From assembly GCA_013824015.1 (NCBI GenBank), contig PNNC01000138.1:1-47860 (forward strand): 47,860 bases of DNA, written 5' to 3'. The notes under the pieces are model-generated. The model saw only the letters and a program-made list of their open reading frames with translations, made no database searches and was not told where the DNA came from. The DNA comes from Polaromonas sp. Lineage in GTDB: Bacteria; Pseudomonadota; Gammaproteobacteria; Burkholderiales; Burkholderiaceae_C. How positions within the stretch are numbered: position 1 is the first letter of the stretch; each line of letters starts with the position of its first letter. Both the position numbers and the translations under genes were made by a program. Of this stretch, positions 1-8,286 are shown piece after piece.

Positions 1-532
1 TGTCGAGCTTCAGGCCTTTGGCGATGTCGGCGCCGTTGGCGCCGGCCAGCGCGTCCAGCGTACGGCTGGTCTGGCGGGCATTGCGCGCGACTTCGGTCAT
101 GCCCTTTTTGTGGCCGTCGAGCTCTTCCAGCACGATCATGGGCAGGAAGATGTCGTGTTCCTCGAAGCGGAACAGGCACATCGGGTCGTGCATCAGCACA
201 TTGGTGTCGAGCACGAACAGCTTGCTCGGGCCGCTGTGTTTGGGCTTTTTGGGCTTGGCGGCGGTTTGTGGCCGCACCGGCTGGTTGCTATCCTTGTGAT
301 AGCTGCCGGCCCTTGTCTGCAAAGGGCTGGTGGCCTCTTTGGCCTGATACGCCACGGGGTGTTCAGCTTCGCCGCCGGCGCGGCTGTCGAACAGGTCAAG
401 CGCGGGTGCTTGGCGGGCCGGCTCGGCCTGTTCCGTCTTTCGCGCGGCTTTGGAGGGCGACCGGGCCGGGGCGTCGAAAGCCTCGGTGGAGAGCAGAGCG
501 GCACGTTTTGTCGGGGCGGGGGGCAGGGGCAT
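1..532 (-). CDS. PhoH family protein with N-terminal PIN domain (3' end outside window)
   Basis: Only the first 177 codons are visible; the gene runs off the left edge. Reading leftward from ATG at 532, residues 1-103 are a low-complexity Pro/Ala/Lys-rich leader. The PIN-domain opening KLFVLDTNVLMHDP follows at about 104-117, where Asp109 is the expected first metal ligand, then FLPMIVLEELDGHKKG. Family knowledge: PIN-PhoH (PhoH2-like) proteins join a PIN ribonuclease domain to a PhoH ATPase and are thought to act on RNA; the ATPase half would lie beyond position 1. A short interspersed repeat (299-340) sits in frame inside the leader and encodes residues 65-78. The gene follows bcp on the same strand, separated by a terminator. 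Confidence 0.88.
   Translation of the reverse strand, partial: MPLPPAPTKRAALLSTEAFDAPARSPSKAARKTEQAEPARQAPALDLFDSRAGGEAEHPVAYQAKEATSPLQTRAGSYHKDSNQPVRPQTAAKPKKPKHSGPSKLFVLDTNVLMHDPMCLFRFEEHDIFLPMIVLEELDGHKKGMTEVARNARQTSRTLDALAGANGADIAKGLKLD
299..340 (+). repeat. Interspersed palindromic repeat, family R, copy 1 (inside phoH)
   Basis: This copy carries the family hallmarks in order: ATAGCTG, a GGCCC arm, a short spacer, GGGCTGG, then GGCC followed by a T-rich tail. It aligns almost base for base with the copy at 45487. It lies antisense within the unstructured leader of the PhoH-like gene and keeps the reading frame open. Confidence 0.8.
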
Positions 533-571
533 GGTGCTTGAGGCTCGCTGGGTGGTTGGGGTTCTGAAAGC

Positions 572-605
572 AAAAAAGCCGCCTGGAGGCCAGGGCGGCT
601 TTTTC
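572..605 (-). terminator. Rho-independent terminator after bcp
   Basis: The arms AAAAAGCCGCC and GGCGGCTTTTT are perfect complements around a 10-nt loop. On the minus strand the hairpin is followed by a run of T, as expected for termination of leftward transcription leaving bcp. It lies about 40 bp upstream of the PhoH-like start, so the two genes are probably separately transcribed. Confidence 0.85.
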
Positions 606-688
606 GTCAAACGCAGTCGCTAGGGTCAACAGCATGAAGTCACTATACACGACTCCCATGTCTCTCCCGCGGAGGCTTCTGGACTGCT

Positions 689-1165
689 TCAGGCGGCCTT
701 TTTGAGCGCCTTGACGGCCTTCAGCACGTCGTCCACATGGCCCGGTACTTTCAGGCCGCGCCACTCTTCCTTGAGCAGGCCGTCGGCGCCCACCAGGAAG
801 GTGCTGCGCTCGATGCCCTTGACCTTTTTGCCGTACATGATCTTGTTCTTGACCACGCCGAACATGTGGCACATTTTTTCCTCGGTGTCGGCGATCAGCT
901 CGAAGGGCAGCTCGAGCTTGGCCTTGAACTCGTCATGCGACTTCATGTTGTCGCGCGAGACGCCGAACACGGTGGCGCCAGCTTTCACGAAATCCTTGTA
1001 GCGGTCGCGGAACTGCATCGCTTCGGTGGTGCAGCCGGGGGTGTTGTCCTTGGGGTAAAAATACAGGACCACCACGTGGCCCAGATGGGTTTGGTTGGAA
1101 ACCTTGACGCCGCTGGTGGCGTTGGCTTCAAATTCGGGGAGTGGTTTATTGACGACGACTGCCAT
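689..1165 (-). CDS. bcp: Thiol peroxidase, Bcp/PrxQ-type peroxiredoxin
   Basis: The 158-aa length is normal for Bcp. The peroxidatic motif DNTPGCTTEA places the active Cys at residue 45. The position of the E. coli resolving Cys50 is Met50 here. Another Cys is at 99 (KMCHMFG), which E. coli Bcp also has. By family, the enzyme reduces H2O2 and organic hydroperoxides in the cytoplasm using thioredoxin or a similar donor. The missing Cys50 suggests a 1-Cys mechanism or a different resolving partner; that is inference. It is preceded by an Mth938-domain gene on the same strand (129-bp gap) and followed by a clear terminator. Confidence 0.95.
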   Translation of the reverse strand: MAVVVNKPLPEFEANATSGVKVSNQTHLGHVVVLYFYPKDNTPGCTTEAMQFRDRYKDFVKAGATVFGVSRDNMKSHDEFKAKLELPFELIADTEEKMCHMFGVVKNKIMYGKKVKGIERSTFLVGADGLLKEEWRGLKVPGHVDDVLKAVKALKKAA

Positions 1166-1294
1166 ACTGCTTGGACCCTGACGAAAGTAGTTGTAATTGG
1201 CCGTTGGCTCTGGTGGCTGTGTCGGCCCGGCTCTGGGAGCCCGCCCGGCTTTGCACCAAACGCAACCCTAGATTTTACTCTGAAAGCTCAGTCG

Positions 1295-1696
1295 TCACTT
1301 CGCGGCGCCCTCTGGCGCCTCCATCAGCAGCGCTGCCAGCACCTTGCGTCCTTCCCCGGCCAGAATGTTGTAGGTGCGACAGGCCGCGATCGTGTCCATG
1401 GTCTCGACACCAATACGCGCGGCCATCAGGCCGCGCAAAAACGCCGGCGGCGGGAAACGCAGCCGCGTGCCACTGCCGAAAATCACCAGTTCCGGGCCGC
1501 TGTCCACCAGCCGGGCAAAGTGCGCTTCGGTGAGGTCTTCAAAGCGATCACAGGCCCAGTCGAACTTCTCGCCGCGGGAGCCGATCACCACGCTGTGCTC
1601 GATTTTTTCGGCCACGCCCTGGTTGGCCACGCCGATCCAGCCGGGGCCATAACCGAGGATGGACTGGACGTCGAGGCGGTCAGGTTGCAGTTTCAT
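1295..1696 (-). CDS. Mth938-like domain protein (DUF498/DUF598)
   Basis: A 133-aa protein with family features: an N-terminal stretch around GYGPGWIGV, then the core ELVIFGSGTRLRFPPP, then GVETMDTIAACRTYNIL and a degenerate C-terminus. Proteins with this fold include the mitochondrial assembly factor NDUFAF3; the bacterial function is not settled and I do not assign one. No signal peptide or membrane segment is visible. It is divergent from alaA across a 174-bp gap and may be co-transcribed with bcp downstream. The start at 1696 is the only sensible one for the fold. Confidence 0.85.
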   Translation of the reverse strand: MKLQPDRLDVQSILGYGPGWIGVANQGVAEKIEHSVVIGSRGEKFDWACDRFEDLTEAHFARLVDSGPELVIFGSGTRLRFPPPAFLRGLMAARIGVETMDTIAACRTYNILAGEGRKVLAALLMEAPEGAAK

Positions 1697-1870
1697 GCGG
1701 TGTTCGGGAGCAGGGGACGGGTGGCGGCGGGCCGGGAAAACCGGGGCTTTATGTGGTCAAATTATAGATTCCGCCCGATGTTCCAGCTGCTGCGCCGCGC
1801 TTCAGACCCGTTGCCGGTGGGGTTGTCAGCCCGCAGCCGGTGCGGCCCGCCCTTATTTCCCGAGAGACGC

Positions 1871-3127
1871 ATGAAACCGATCAACAAATCCGCCAAACTG
1901 GCCAATGTGCTGTACGACATCCGCGGCCCGATCATGGACGCCGCCAAGCAGATGGAGGAAGAGGGGCAAAAGCTCATCAAGCTCAATCTGGGCAATCTCG
2001 CGGCCTTCGGCTTTGACGCGCCCGAGGAAGTCCAGCAGGACATGATTCGCAACCTGCCGGCCTCGGCGGGGTATTCGGACAGCAAGGGCATTTTTGCGGC
2101 GCGCAAGGCGGTCATGCACGAGACCCAGAAGCAGGGCATCAAGGGCGTGGTGCTGGACGATATCTACCTCGGCAACGGCGCCAGCGAGCTGATCGCCATG
2201 GCCACCAACGCGCTGCTCGACGATGGCGACGAGTTGCTGCTGCCGGCGCCCGACTATCCGTTGTGGACCGCGTCCACCAGCCTGTCGGGCGGCACGCCGG
2301 TGCATTACCTGTGTGACGAAGCCAACGGCTGGATGCCGGATCTGGCCGATATCCGCGCCAAAATCACGCCCAGAACCAAGGGCATCGTGGTCATCAACCC
2401 GAACAACCCGACCGGCGCGCTGTATTCCGACGAGCTGCTCAAGGGCATTGTGGCCATCGCCCGCGAGCATGGCCTGGTGCTGATGGCCGACGAGGTGTAC
2501 GACAAGGTGCTGTACGACGGCGTGAAACACACGGCGCTGGCCAGCCTGTCCACCGACGTGCTGACGCTGACCTTCAACTCGCTGTCCAAGAGCTACCGCT
2601 CCTGCGGCTACCGCGCCGGCTGGCTGGTGGTATCGGGTCCGAAGAAGCAGGCGCAGGACTACATCGAGGGCCTGAACATGCTGGCCAACATGAAGCTGTG
2701 CTCCAACGTGCCGGGCCAGTGGGCGATCCAGACCGCGCTGGGCGGCTACCAGAGCATCAACGACCTGACCTGTGAAGGCGGGCGCCTGCGCCGCCAGCGC
2801 GACCTGGCCTACGAGCTGATCACGGCCATCCCCGGCGTCAGCTGCGTCAAGCCGAGCGCCGCGCTCTACATGTTTCCGCGGCTCGACCCCAAGGTCTACC
2901 CGATCACCGACGACCGGCAGTTTTTCCTGGAGCTGCTCAAGGAAACCAAGGTCATGCTGGTGCAGGGCACCGGCTTCAACTGGGCCTCGCCCGACCATTT
3001 CCGCATCGTTTTCCTGCCGCATGAAGAAGACCTGCGCGAGGCCATCAACCGCATCGCCAAGTTTCTCGAAAGCCGCCGGAACGCGGTGTTGCCTGCCGCC
3101 GCGCCCAGCGCTGAACTGATCAAGTGA
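1871..3127 (+). CDS. alaA: Alanine aminotransferase-type PLP enzyme (AlaA family)
   Basis: This 418-aa class I aminotransferase closely matches the AlaA pattern: VLYDIRGPIMDAAKQMEEEG at the start, GYSDSKGIF, PAPDYPLWTA, VVINPNNPTGA, and SLSKSYRSCGYRAGW with the PLP lysine at about residue 240. AlaA enzymes move amino groups between glutamate and pyruvate to make alanine. The reading frame is open far upstream to 737, but that part is antisense to bcp and Mth938 genes; the ATG at 1871 follows GAGAGACGC and gives the family N-terminus. The stop overlaps a possible GTG of hom, so alaA, hom and thrC look like one operon, a common order in Burkholderiales. Confidence 0.94.
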   Translation: MKPINKSAKLANVLYDIRGPIMDAAKQMEEEGQKLIKLNLGNLAAFGFDAPEEVQQDMIRNLPASAGYSDSKGIFAARKAVMHETQKQGIKGVVLDDIYLGNGASELIAMATNALLDDGDELLLPAPDYPLWTASTSLSGGTPVHYLCDEANGWMPDLADIRAKITPRTKGIVVINPNNPTGALYSDELLKGIVAIAREHGLVLMADEVYDKVLYDGVKHTALASLSTDVLTLTFNSLSKSYRSCGYRAGWLVVSGPKKQAQDYIEGLNMLANMKLCSNVPGQWAIQTALGGYQSINDLTCEGGRLRRQRDLAYELITAIPGVSCVKPSAALYMFPRLDPKVYPITDDRQFFLELLKETKVMLVQGTGFNWASPDHFRIVFLPHEEDLREAINRIAKFLESRRNAVLPAAAPSAELIK

Positions 3128-3159
3128 GCCCAAGCACCAACATGACGACATCGACGACT

Positions 3160-4482
3160 ATGAAACCGATCAAGGTAGGCCTGCTGGGCATGGGCACCGT
3201 GGGCAGTGGTGTGTTCACCGTGCTCAAACGCAACCAGGAAGAAATTTTCCGCCGCGCCGGCCGCGGCATTGAAATCGCCATGGTGGCCGACCTGGACACG
3301 ACACGCGCGCAGGCGGCGGCCGGCGCCGGCATCACGGTGGTGGACGACGCGCGCAAGGTGATCGCCAACCCCGACATCGACATCGTGATCGAGCTGATCG
3401 GCGGCTACGGCATTGCCAAAGCGCTGGTGCTGGAAGCCATCGAGGCCGGCAAACACGTGGTCACCGCCAACAAGGCGCTGCTGGCCGTGCATGGCACCGA
3501 AATTTTTGCAGCGGCGCACCGCAAGGGCGTGATGGTGGCGTTTGAGGCGGCCGTTGCCGGCGGCATTCCCATCATCAAGGCGCTGCGTGAAGGCCTGACG
3601 GCCAACCGCATCCAGTGGATCGCCGGCATCATCAACGGCACCACCAACTTCATCCTCAGCGAGATGCGCGACAAGGGCCTGGACTTCGACGTGGTGCTGA
3701 AAGAAGCGCAGCGCCTTGGTTACGCCGAAGCCGACCCGACCTTCGACATCGAAGGTGTGGACGCCGCGCACAAGGCCACCCTGATGTCGGCGATTGCCTT
3801 CGGCATCCCGGTGCAGTTCGACAAGGCCTATGTCGAGGGCATCACCAAACTGGGCGCGCAGGACATCCGTTATGCCGAACAGCTCGGTTACCGCATCAAG
3901 CTGCTGGGCATCACCAAACAGACCGCCAAGGGCATCGAGTTGCGCGTGCATCCGGCGCTGGTGCCGGCCAAGCGCCTGATTGCCAATGTCGAAGGCGCGA
4001 TGAACGCCGTGGTGGTGCAGGGCGATGCGGTCGGCACCACGCTGTATTACGGCAAGGGCGCTGGCAGCGAGCCGACCGCCAGCGCGGTGATTGCCGACCT
4101 GGTCGACATCACACGCCTGCACACCAGTGATCCGCTGCACCGTGTGCCGCACCTGGCGTTCCAGCCGCAGTCCATGAGCGACAAGCCGGTGCTGCCCATG
4201 AGTGAAGTGGTGACCAGTTATTACCTGCGCCTGAATGTGGCTGATGAAGCCGGCGTGCTGGCCCGGGTCACCGGCATCCTGGCCGAAGCCGGCATCAGCA
4301 TCGACGCGGTGCTGCAGCGCGAGGCCGATGAGGTGGGCGGCGAAGGCTCGACCCACACCGACCTGATCATCCTGACGCACGACTGTGTGGAAGCGAAGAT
4401 GAACAGCGCACTCGCGCAGATGCAGGCGCTGCCCACGGTGCTGTCGCCGATCACGCGCATCCGCAAGGAAGAACTCGCCTGA
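3160..4482 (+). CDS. hom: Homoserine dehydrogenase
   Basis: The enzyme reduces aspartate semialdehyde to homoserine with NAD(P)H, the branch point to threonine and methionine. The sequence shows a Rossmann motif GLLGMGTVGSG at residues 7-17, the catalytic region EADPTFDIEGVDAAHK ending near Lys205, and a C-terminal ACT domain from about residue 350 (YYLRLNVADEAGVLARVTG) that in this family senses threonine. Three starts are possible: GTG 3124, ATG 3142 and ATG 3160. I chose 3160 because MKPIKVGLLG matches the usual family N-terminus; none has a strong ribosome binding site. The stop codon overlaps the thrC start (TGATG), indicating translational coupling. Confidence 0.95.
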   Translation: MKPIKVGLLGMGTVGSGVFTVLKRNQEEIFRRAGRGIEIAMVADLDTTRAQAAAGAGITVVDDARKVIANPDIDIVIELIGGYGIAKALVLEAIEAGKHVVTANKALLAVHGTEIFAAAHRKGVMVAFEAAVAGGIPIIKALREGLTANRIQWIAGIINGTTNFILSEMRDKGLDFDVVLKEAQRLGYAEADPTFDIEGVDAAHKATLMSAIAFGIPVQFDKAYVEGITKLGAQDIRYAEQLGYRIKLLGITKQTAKGIELRVHPALVPAKRLIANVEGAMNAVVVQGDAVGTTLYYGKGAGSEPTASAVIADLVDITRLHTSDPLHRVPHLAFQPQSMSDKPVLPMSEVVTSYYLRLNVADEAGVLARVTGILAEAGISIDAVLQREADEVGGEGSTHTDLIILTHDCVEAKMNSALAQMQALPTVLSPITRIRKEELA

Positions 4483-5900
4483 TGTTGTATTTGTCCACCC
4501 GCGGCCACGCGGACCGCAAACGTTTCTGTGAAATCCTGCTCGAGGGCCTGGCCCCGGACGGCGGACTCTACCTGCCCGAGACCTACCCGCAGGTCAGCGC
4601 CGCCACGCTGGAGCAATGGCGCAAGCTGCCTTATGCCAGCCTGGCCTTCGAGGTGCTGTCGCTGTACATCGACGACATCCCGCCAGCCGACCTGAAGGCG
4701 ATTTGCGAGAAGACCTATACCGAGGAAGTGTTCGGCACGAAAGAAATCGTGCCGCTGCGCAAGCTCGATGACGGCCTGTATCTCGAAGCCCTGTCCAACG
4801 GCCCGACGCTGGCCTTCAAGGACATGGCGATGCAGTTGCTGGGCAACCTGTTCGAGTACGAACTGGCGCGCCGCGGCGAAGAACTCAACATCCTGGGCGC
4901 GACCAGCGGCGACACCGGCAGCGCGGCCGAATACGCGATGCGCGGCAAAAAGGGCGTGCGCGTCTTCATGACCTCGCCGCAGGGCCGCATGAGCCCGTTC
5001 CAGCAGGCGCAGATGTTCAGCCTGCAGGACGCCAACATCCACAACCTGGCGCTCGAAGGGGTGTTCGACGACTGCCAGGACATCGTCAAGGCGGTGTCCA
5101 ACGACCTGGACTTCAAGCGCACCTACCGCATCGGCACGGTCAACTCGATCAACTGGGCGCGGCTGATGGCGCAGGTCGTCTACTATTTCGCCGGCTACTT
5201 CCAGGCAACGGAAGCCACCGGCGCCGCCAGGGTCAGCTTCACCGTGCCTTCCGGCAACTTCGGCAATGTCTGCGCCGGCCATGTGGCGCGCATGATGGGC
5301 CTGCCGATTGAAAAACTGGTGGTGGCGACGAACGAAAACGATGTGCTCGACGAGTTTTTCCGCACCGGCGTTTACCGCGTGCGGGGCAGTGCCGACACGC
5401 ACGAAACTTCCAGCCCGTCGATGGATATTTCCAAGGCGTCCAACTTCGAGCGCTTTGTGTTCGATCTGCTGGGCCGCGATGCGGCACGTGTCGCCGACCT
5501 GTTTGGTGCGCAGCTGGCCCGACAGGGCTGTTTCGACCTGAGCGCCGACCCGGTGTTCCGCTCGGCCGCGCAGCACTACGGCTTTGCCAGCGGCAAGAGC
5601 ACGCACGCCGATCGCCTGGCCACCATCCGCGACACCTTCGAGCGCTTCGGCACCATGATTGACACCCACACCGCCGATGGCCTGAAGGTCGCGCGTGTCC
5701 ACCTGCAGCCCGGCGTGCCCATGGTGGTGCTGGAAACCGCCTTGCCGATCAAGTTTGCCGAAACGATTCAGGAGGCCCTGGGCCGCCTGCCGGACCGGCC
5801 AGCGAAATTCGAAGGCATCGAGGCCCTGCCCAAACGCGTGCAGGTGATGCCGGCCGATGTCGCCCTGGTGCAGGCCTACATCGTCAGACATGTGAACTAA
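4482..5900 (+). CDS. thrC: Threonine synthase
   Basis: This 472-aa PLP enzyme converts O-phosphohomoserine to threonine. The N-terminal YLSTRGHADRKRFCEILLEG and APDGGLYLPE segments are typical of the long bacterial class. The PLP lysine is in LAFKDMAMQ at about residue 113, and the phosphate-binding loop ATSGDTGSAAEYA follows. FTVPSGNFGNVCAGH is a further conserved block. The ATG overlaps the hom stop by one base, so the genes are coupled. Directly after the TAA a palindromic repeat begins, which may end the operon transcript. Confidence 0.96.
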   Translation: MLYLSTRGHADRKRFCEILLEGLAPDGGLYLPETYPQVSAATLEQWRKLPYASLAFEVLSLYIDDIPPADLKAICEKTYTEEVFGTKEIVPLRKLDDGLYLEALSNGPTLAFKDMAMQLLGNLFEYELARRGEELNILGATSGDTGSAAEYAMRGKKGVRVFMTSPQGRMSPFQQAQMFSLQDANIHNLALEGVFDDCQDIVKAVSNDLDFKRTYRIGTVNSINWARLMAQVVYYFAGYFQATEATGAARVSFTVPSGNFGNVCAGHVARMMGLPIEKLVVATNENDVLDEFFRTGVYRVRGSADTHETSSPSMDISKASNFERFVFDLLGRDAARVADLFGAQLARQGCFDLSADPVFRSAAQHYGFASGKSTHADRLATIRDTFERFGTMIDTHTADGLKVARVHLQPGVPMVVLETALPIKFAETIQEALGRLPDRPAKFEGIEALPKRVQVMPADVALVQAYIVRHVN

Positions 5901-5940
5901 ATCGGCCTCCAGCCCATGTCGGGCAAGGGCGGCCAGTTAT
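5901..5940 (-). repeat. Interspersed palindromic repeat, family R, copy 2
   Basis: Read on the minus strand it begins ATAACTGGCCGCCC and ends GGGCTGGAGGCC, matching the family consensus. It abuts the thrC stop codon. It is the only one of the ten copies in this window lying in the minus orientation. Confidence 0.75.
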
Positions 5941-5946
5941 TGAATC

Positions 5947-6214
5947 AGGGCCTGTTAATGCTATTTTTGCAAATGCGAACGGGGTGCAAACAGTGCCAAT
6001 CAAGGCGCGCGACGATGCCCAGGCTGGGCGTCTGGGCGAGGAGTGCAACGCCGAGTGGCGGTGTTTTCATCCCGTTCCCTTCGGGTTGCGATCAAAAAGA
6101 CCCTGTGCGGCGTTGCAAAGCCTTGTCGGGGGCCTACCCCGACGGCGTTTTGCGCCTTGCTCAGCGCCTTTTTGACTCGCAACGCATCTTGCAAAAATAA
6201 CGTTAACAGGCCCT
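5947..6214. mobile_element. MITE-like element with about 31-bp terminal inverted repeats
   Basis: The left end (from AGGGCCTGTTAATGC, 5947-5977) and the right end (ending GTTAACAGGCCCT, 6183-6214) are near-perfect inverted repeats of about 31 bp with two substitutions and one inserted base. They enclose about 205 bp with no convincing gene. The short open frames inside lack a plausible start, codon pattern or recognisable product. No clear target-site duplication was found. Size and structure suit a non-autonomous element, but no transposase is present in the window. It fills most of the 344-bp gap between thrC and mobB. Confidence 0.6.
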
Positions 6215-6244
6215 ATAGCTAACCAGGATCGGTCAAATCTGTTT

Positions 6245-6787
6245 ATGAACGTGGTTGCATTTGCCGGTTACTCCGGTTCGGGTAAAACAATGCTGGTCGA
6301 GGGGCTGATCCCGGCGCTCAGGCTGCGTGGCCTGCGGGTGTCGGTGGTCAAACATGCGCACCACAATTTCGACATCGATCACCCTGGCAAGGACACTTAC
6401 CGGCACCGCGAGGCCGGTGCCTTCGAGGTGGTGGTGGCCTCGGACCGGCGCCTGGCCCTGATGCGCGAGTTCGAGCAGCCTGCGGCACTGAGCGTGCATC
6501 ACCTGATCGCCGAGCTGTATGACGGGGTGGACTGGGTGCTGGTCGAAGGCTTCAAGAACAGCGACCTGCTCAAGGTCGAGGTCTGGCGCGCCGACTCCGG
6601 CAAGCCGGCGCGTTACCCGGACGACGATTTTGTGGTCGCCATCGCCACCGACTCGCCGGCGCAACTGCCGGAAACCACCCTGAGGCCGGTGCTGGATTTG
6701 AACAGCCCCGATGCCGTGGCGCAGTGGCTGGTCGACAATCAGGACCGCTTTGTCTACAACGCCGACCTGTACGTCATGAACACATGA
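6245..6787 (+). CDS. mobB: Molybdopterin-guanine dinucleotide biosynthesis adaptor protein MobB
   Basis: A 180-aa P-loop GTPase-like protein with Walker A GYSGSGKT at residues 8-15, then VSVVKHAHHNFDIDHPGKD and RHREAGA, which are hallmarks of MobB, and VLVEGFK. MobB assists MobA in forming the guanine dinucleotide form of molybdenum cofactor. The start lies 30 bp after the MITE-like element, so that element may have separated mobB from an earlier promoter. Its stop overlaps the moeA start (ATGA), beginning a four-gene coupled cluster mobB-moeA-moaD-moaE. Confidence 0.93.
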   Translation: MNVVAFAGYSGSGKTMLVEGLIPALRLRGLRVSVVKHAHHNFDIDHPGKDTYRHREAGAFEVVVASDRRLALMREFEQPAALSVHHLIAELYDGVDWVLVEGFKNSDLLKVEVWRADSGKPARYPDDDFVVAIATDSPAQLPETTLRPVLDLNSPDAVAQWLVDNQDRFVYNADLYVMNT

Positions 6788-8037
6788 ACGCCGCTCCTGC
6801 CGCTCCCGCTGCCCGCCCGCCGCTGCGCTCGCTGGACGATGCGCTGGCCGAGCTGCTGGCCCATGCTGTGCCGCTGGCGGGCAGCGACAGTCTCTCCACC
6901 TTTGATGCGGACGGCCGTGTGCTGGCGCAGGACGTGGTTTCCGCGCTGCAGGTGCCGCCCGAAGACAACAGTTCCATGGACGGTTATGCGGTGCGCAGCG
7001 CCGAACTGTCCGATGAGGGCGTGGCGCTGCGGGTGTCGCAGCGCATTCCGGCCGGCAGCGCTGGCAGCGCGCTGGAGCCCGGCACCGTGGCGCGTATTTT
7101 CACCGGGGCGCCGGTGCCCGCCGGCGCCGATGCCGTGGTGATGCAGGAGGACTGCGAGCCGGTGGCCGGCCGCGAAGGTTTTGTCGCCGTCAGGCAGATT
7201 CCCCAACCCGGCCAGTGGATACGCCGCGCCGGGGAAGATGTCAGGCGCGGCGCCACCGTGCTCTCAAAAGGAGAGCGCCTCACGCCCGCTGCACTTGGGC
7301 TGGCGGCCAGTATCGGCATGGATGTTCTGCAGGTGGCGAAAAAGCCGCGGGTCGCGCTGTTTTCCACCGGCGACGAACTGGTGATGCCGGGCGAGGTGGC
7401 GCCGGCGCAGATGCGGCCGGGCGCGATTTACAACTCCAACCGCTTTTTCCTGCGCGCGCTGCTGCTGCGCCTGGGTTGCGTGGTGACCGACCTCGGCATC
7501 GTGCCGGACCGGCGCGACGCCACGCTGGACGCGCTGCGCAACGCTGCCGCCAGCCATGACCTGATCCTGACCAGCGGCGGCGTGTCGGTCGGCGAGGAAG
7601 ACCACATCAAGCCGGCGGTGCAGCAGCTCGGCTCGCTGGACCTGTGGCAAATCGCGATCAAGCCCGGCAAGCCGTTTGCGTATGGCAAGGTCGGCGCGGC
7701 GCATTTCATCGGCCTGCCCGGCAACCCGGTGTCCAGCTTCCTGACCTTTCTGGTGCTGGTGCGGCCCTTTCTGCTGAAGCTGCAGGGCGCCAGCGAACTG
7801 CGGGTCACCCCGATTCCGCTGGTCGCCGATTTCGACTGGCCGCGCGCCGACAAGCGCCGCGAGTTCCTGCGCGTGCGGCGCAATCTGAGCGGCGGCCTCG
7901 AACTGTTTGCCAACCAGAGCTCGGGCGTGCTGACCTCGGCGGTCTGGGGCGAGGGCGTGATCGACAACCCGGCCGGCCAGACCATCCGCCGTGGTGACAC
8001 CGTGCAATTCCTGCCGTTTGCGGCGCTGCTGTCATGA
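6784..8037 (+). CDS. moeA: Molybdopterin molybdenumtransferase MoeA
   Basis: A 417-aa enzyme that inserts molybdate into adenylated molybdopterin. The sequence shows PPEDNSSMDGYAVR, IFTGAPVPAGADAVVMQED, the MoCF-domain motifs FSTGDEL, TSGGVSVGEEDHIKP and GLPGNPVSSF, and a C-terminal domain IV. The frame is open to 6724, but the ATG at 6784 overlaps the mobB stop as ATGA and gives the normal N-terminus. The stop likewise overlaps moaD. Confidence 0.96.
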   Translation: MNAAPAAPAARPPLRSLDDALAELLAHAVPLAGSDSLSTFDADGRVLAQDVVSALQVPPEDNSSMDGYAVRSAELSDEGVALRVSQRIPAGSAGSALEPGTVARIFTGAPVPAGADAVVMQEDCEPVAGREGFVAVRQIPQPGQWIRRAGEDVRRGATVLSKGERLTPAALGLAASIGMDVLQVAKKPRVALFSTGDELVMPGEVAPAQMRPGAIYNSNRFFLRALLLRLGCVVTDLGIVPDRRDATLDALRNAAASHDLILTSGGVSVGEEDHIKPAVQQLGSLDLWQIAIKPGKPFAYGKVGAAHFIGLPGNPVSSFLTFLVLVRPFLLKLQGASELRVTPIPLVADFDWPRADKRREFLRVRRNLSGGLELFANQSSGVLTSAVWGEGVIDNPAGQTIRRGDTVQFLPFAALLS

Positions 8038-8285
8038 AGATCACCGTCAAATATTTTGCGTCCATCCGTGAAGCGATTGGCCGGAGCAGCGAGTCGCTGG
8101 ACACCGCCGCCAGCACGCTGGCCGCGCTGCGTGACGAACTGATCAGCCGCGGGCCGGCTTACGCGGAGGCGCTGGCGCGCGGCAAGGCGGTGCGCATGGC
8201 GCTCGACCAGGTCATGGTGGACGAGTCGTCAGTGCTCGCTGAGGGTGCCGAGGTGGCCTTTTTCCCGCCGGTGACCGGGGGCTGA
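8034..8285 (+). CDS. moaD: Molybdopterin synthase small subunit MoaD
   Basis: An 83-aa beta-grasp sulfur carrier. It begins MKITVKYFASIREAIG and ends FFPPVTGG; the C-terminal Gly-Gly is the thiocarboxylate attachment site. It donates sulfur to precursor Z in complex with MoaE. The start overlaps the moeA stop and moaE begins one base after its stop, matching the stoichiometric need for both subunits. Confidence 0.96.
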   Translation: MKITVKYFASIREAIGRSSESLDTAASTLAALRDELISRGPAYAEALARGKAVRMALDQVMVDESSVLAEGAEVAFFPPVTGG

Positions 8286-8286
8286 G

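Noticed and set aside
737..1870. Long open extension in front of the aminotransferase frame (a 796-codon reading frame).
   Set aside because: The first part is antisense to bcp and the Mth938-domain gene and reads as shadow sequence; the family N-terminus begins at 1871.
3124..3159. GTG at 3124 as start of hom.
   Set aside because: It would overlap the alaA stop neatly but adds twelve non-conserved residues; the family start fits ATG 3160. ATG 3142 remains possible.
5916..6200. Open frames within the thrC-mobB gap.
   Set aside because: They run through the inverted-repeat element, have no ribosome site and show no plausible protein character.
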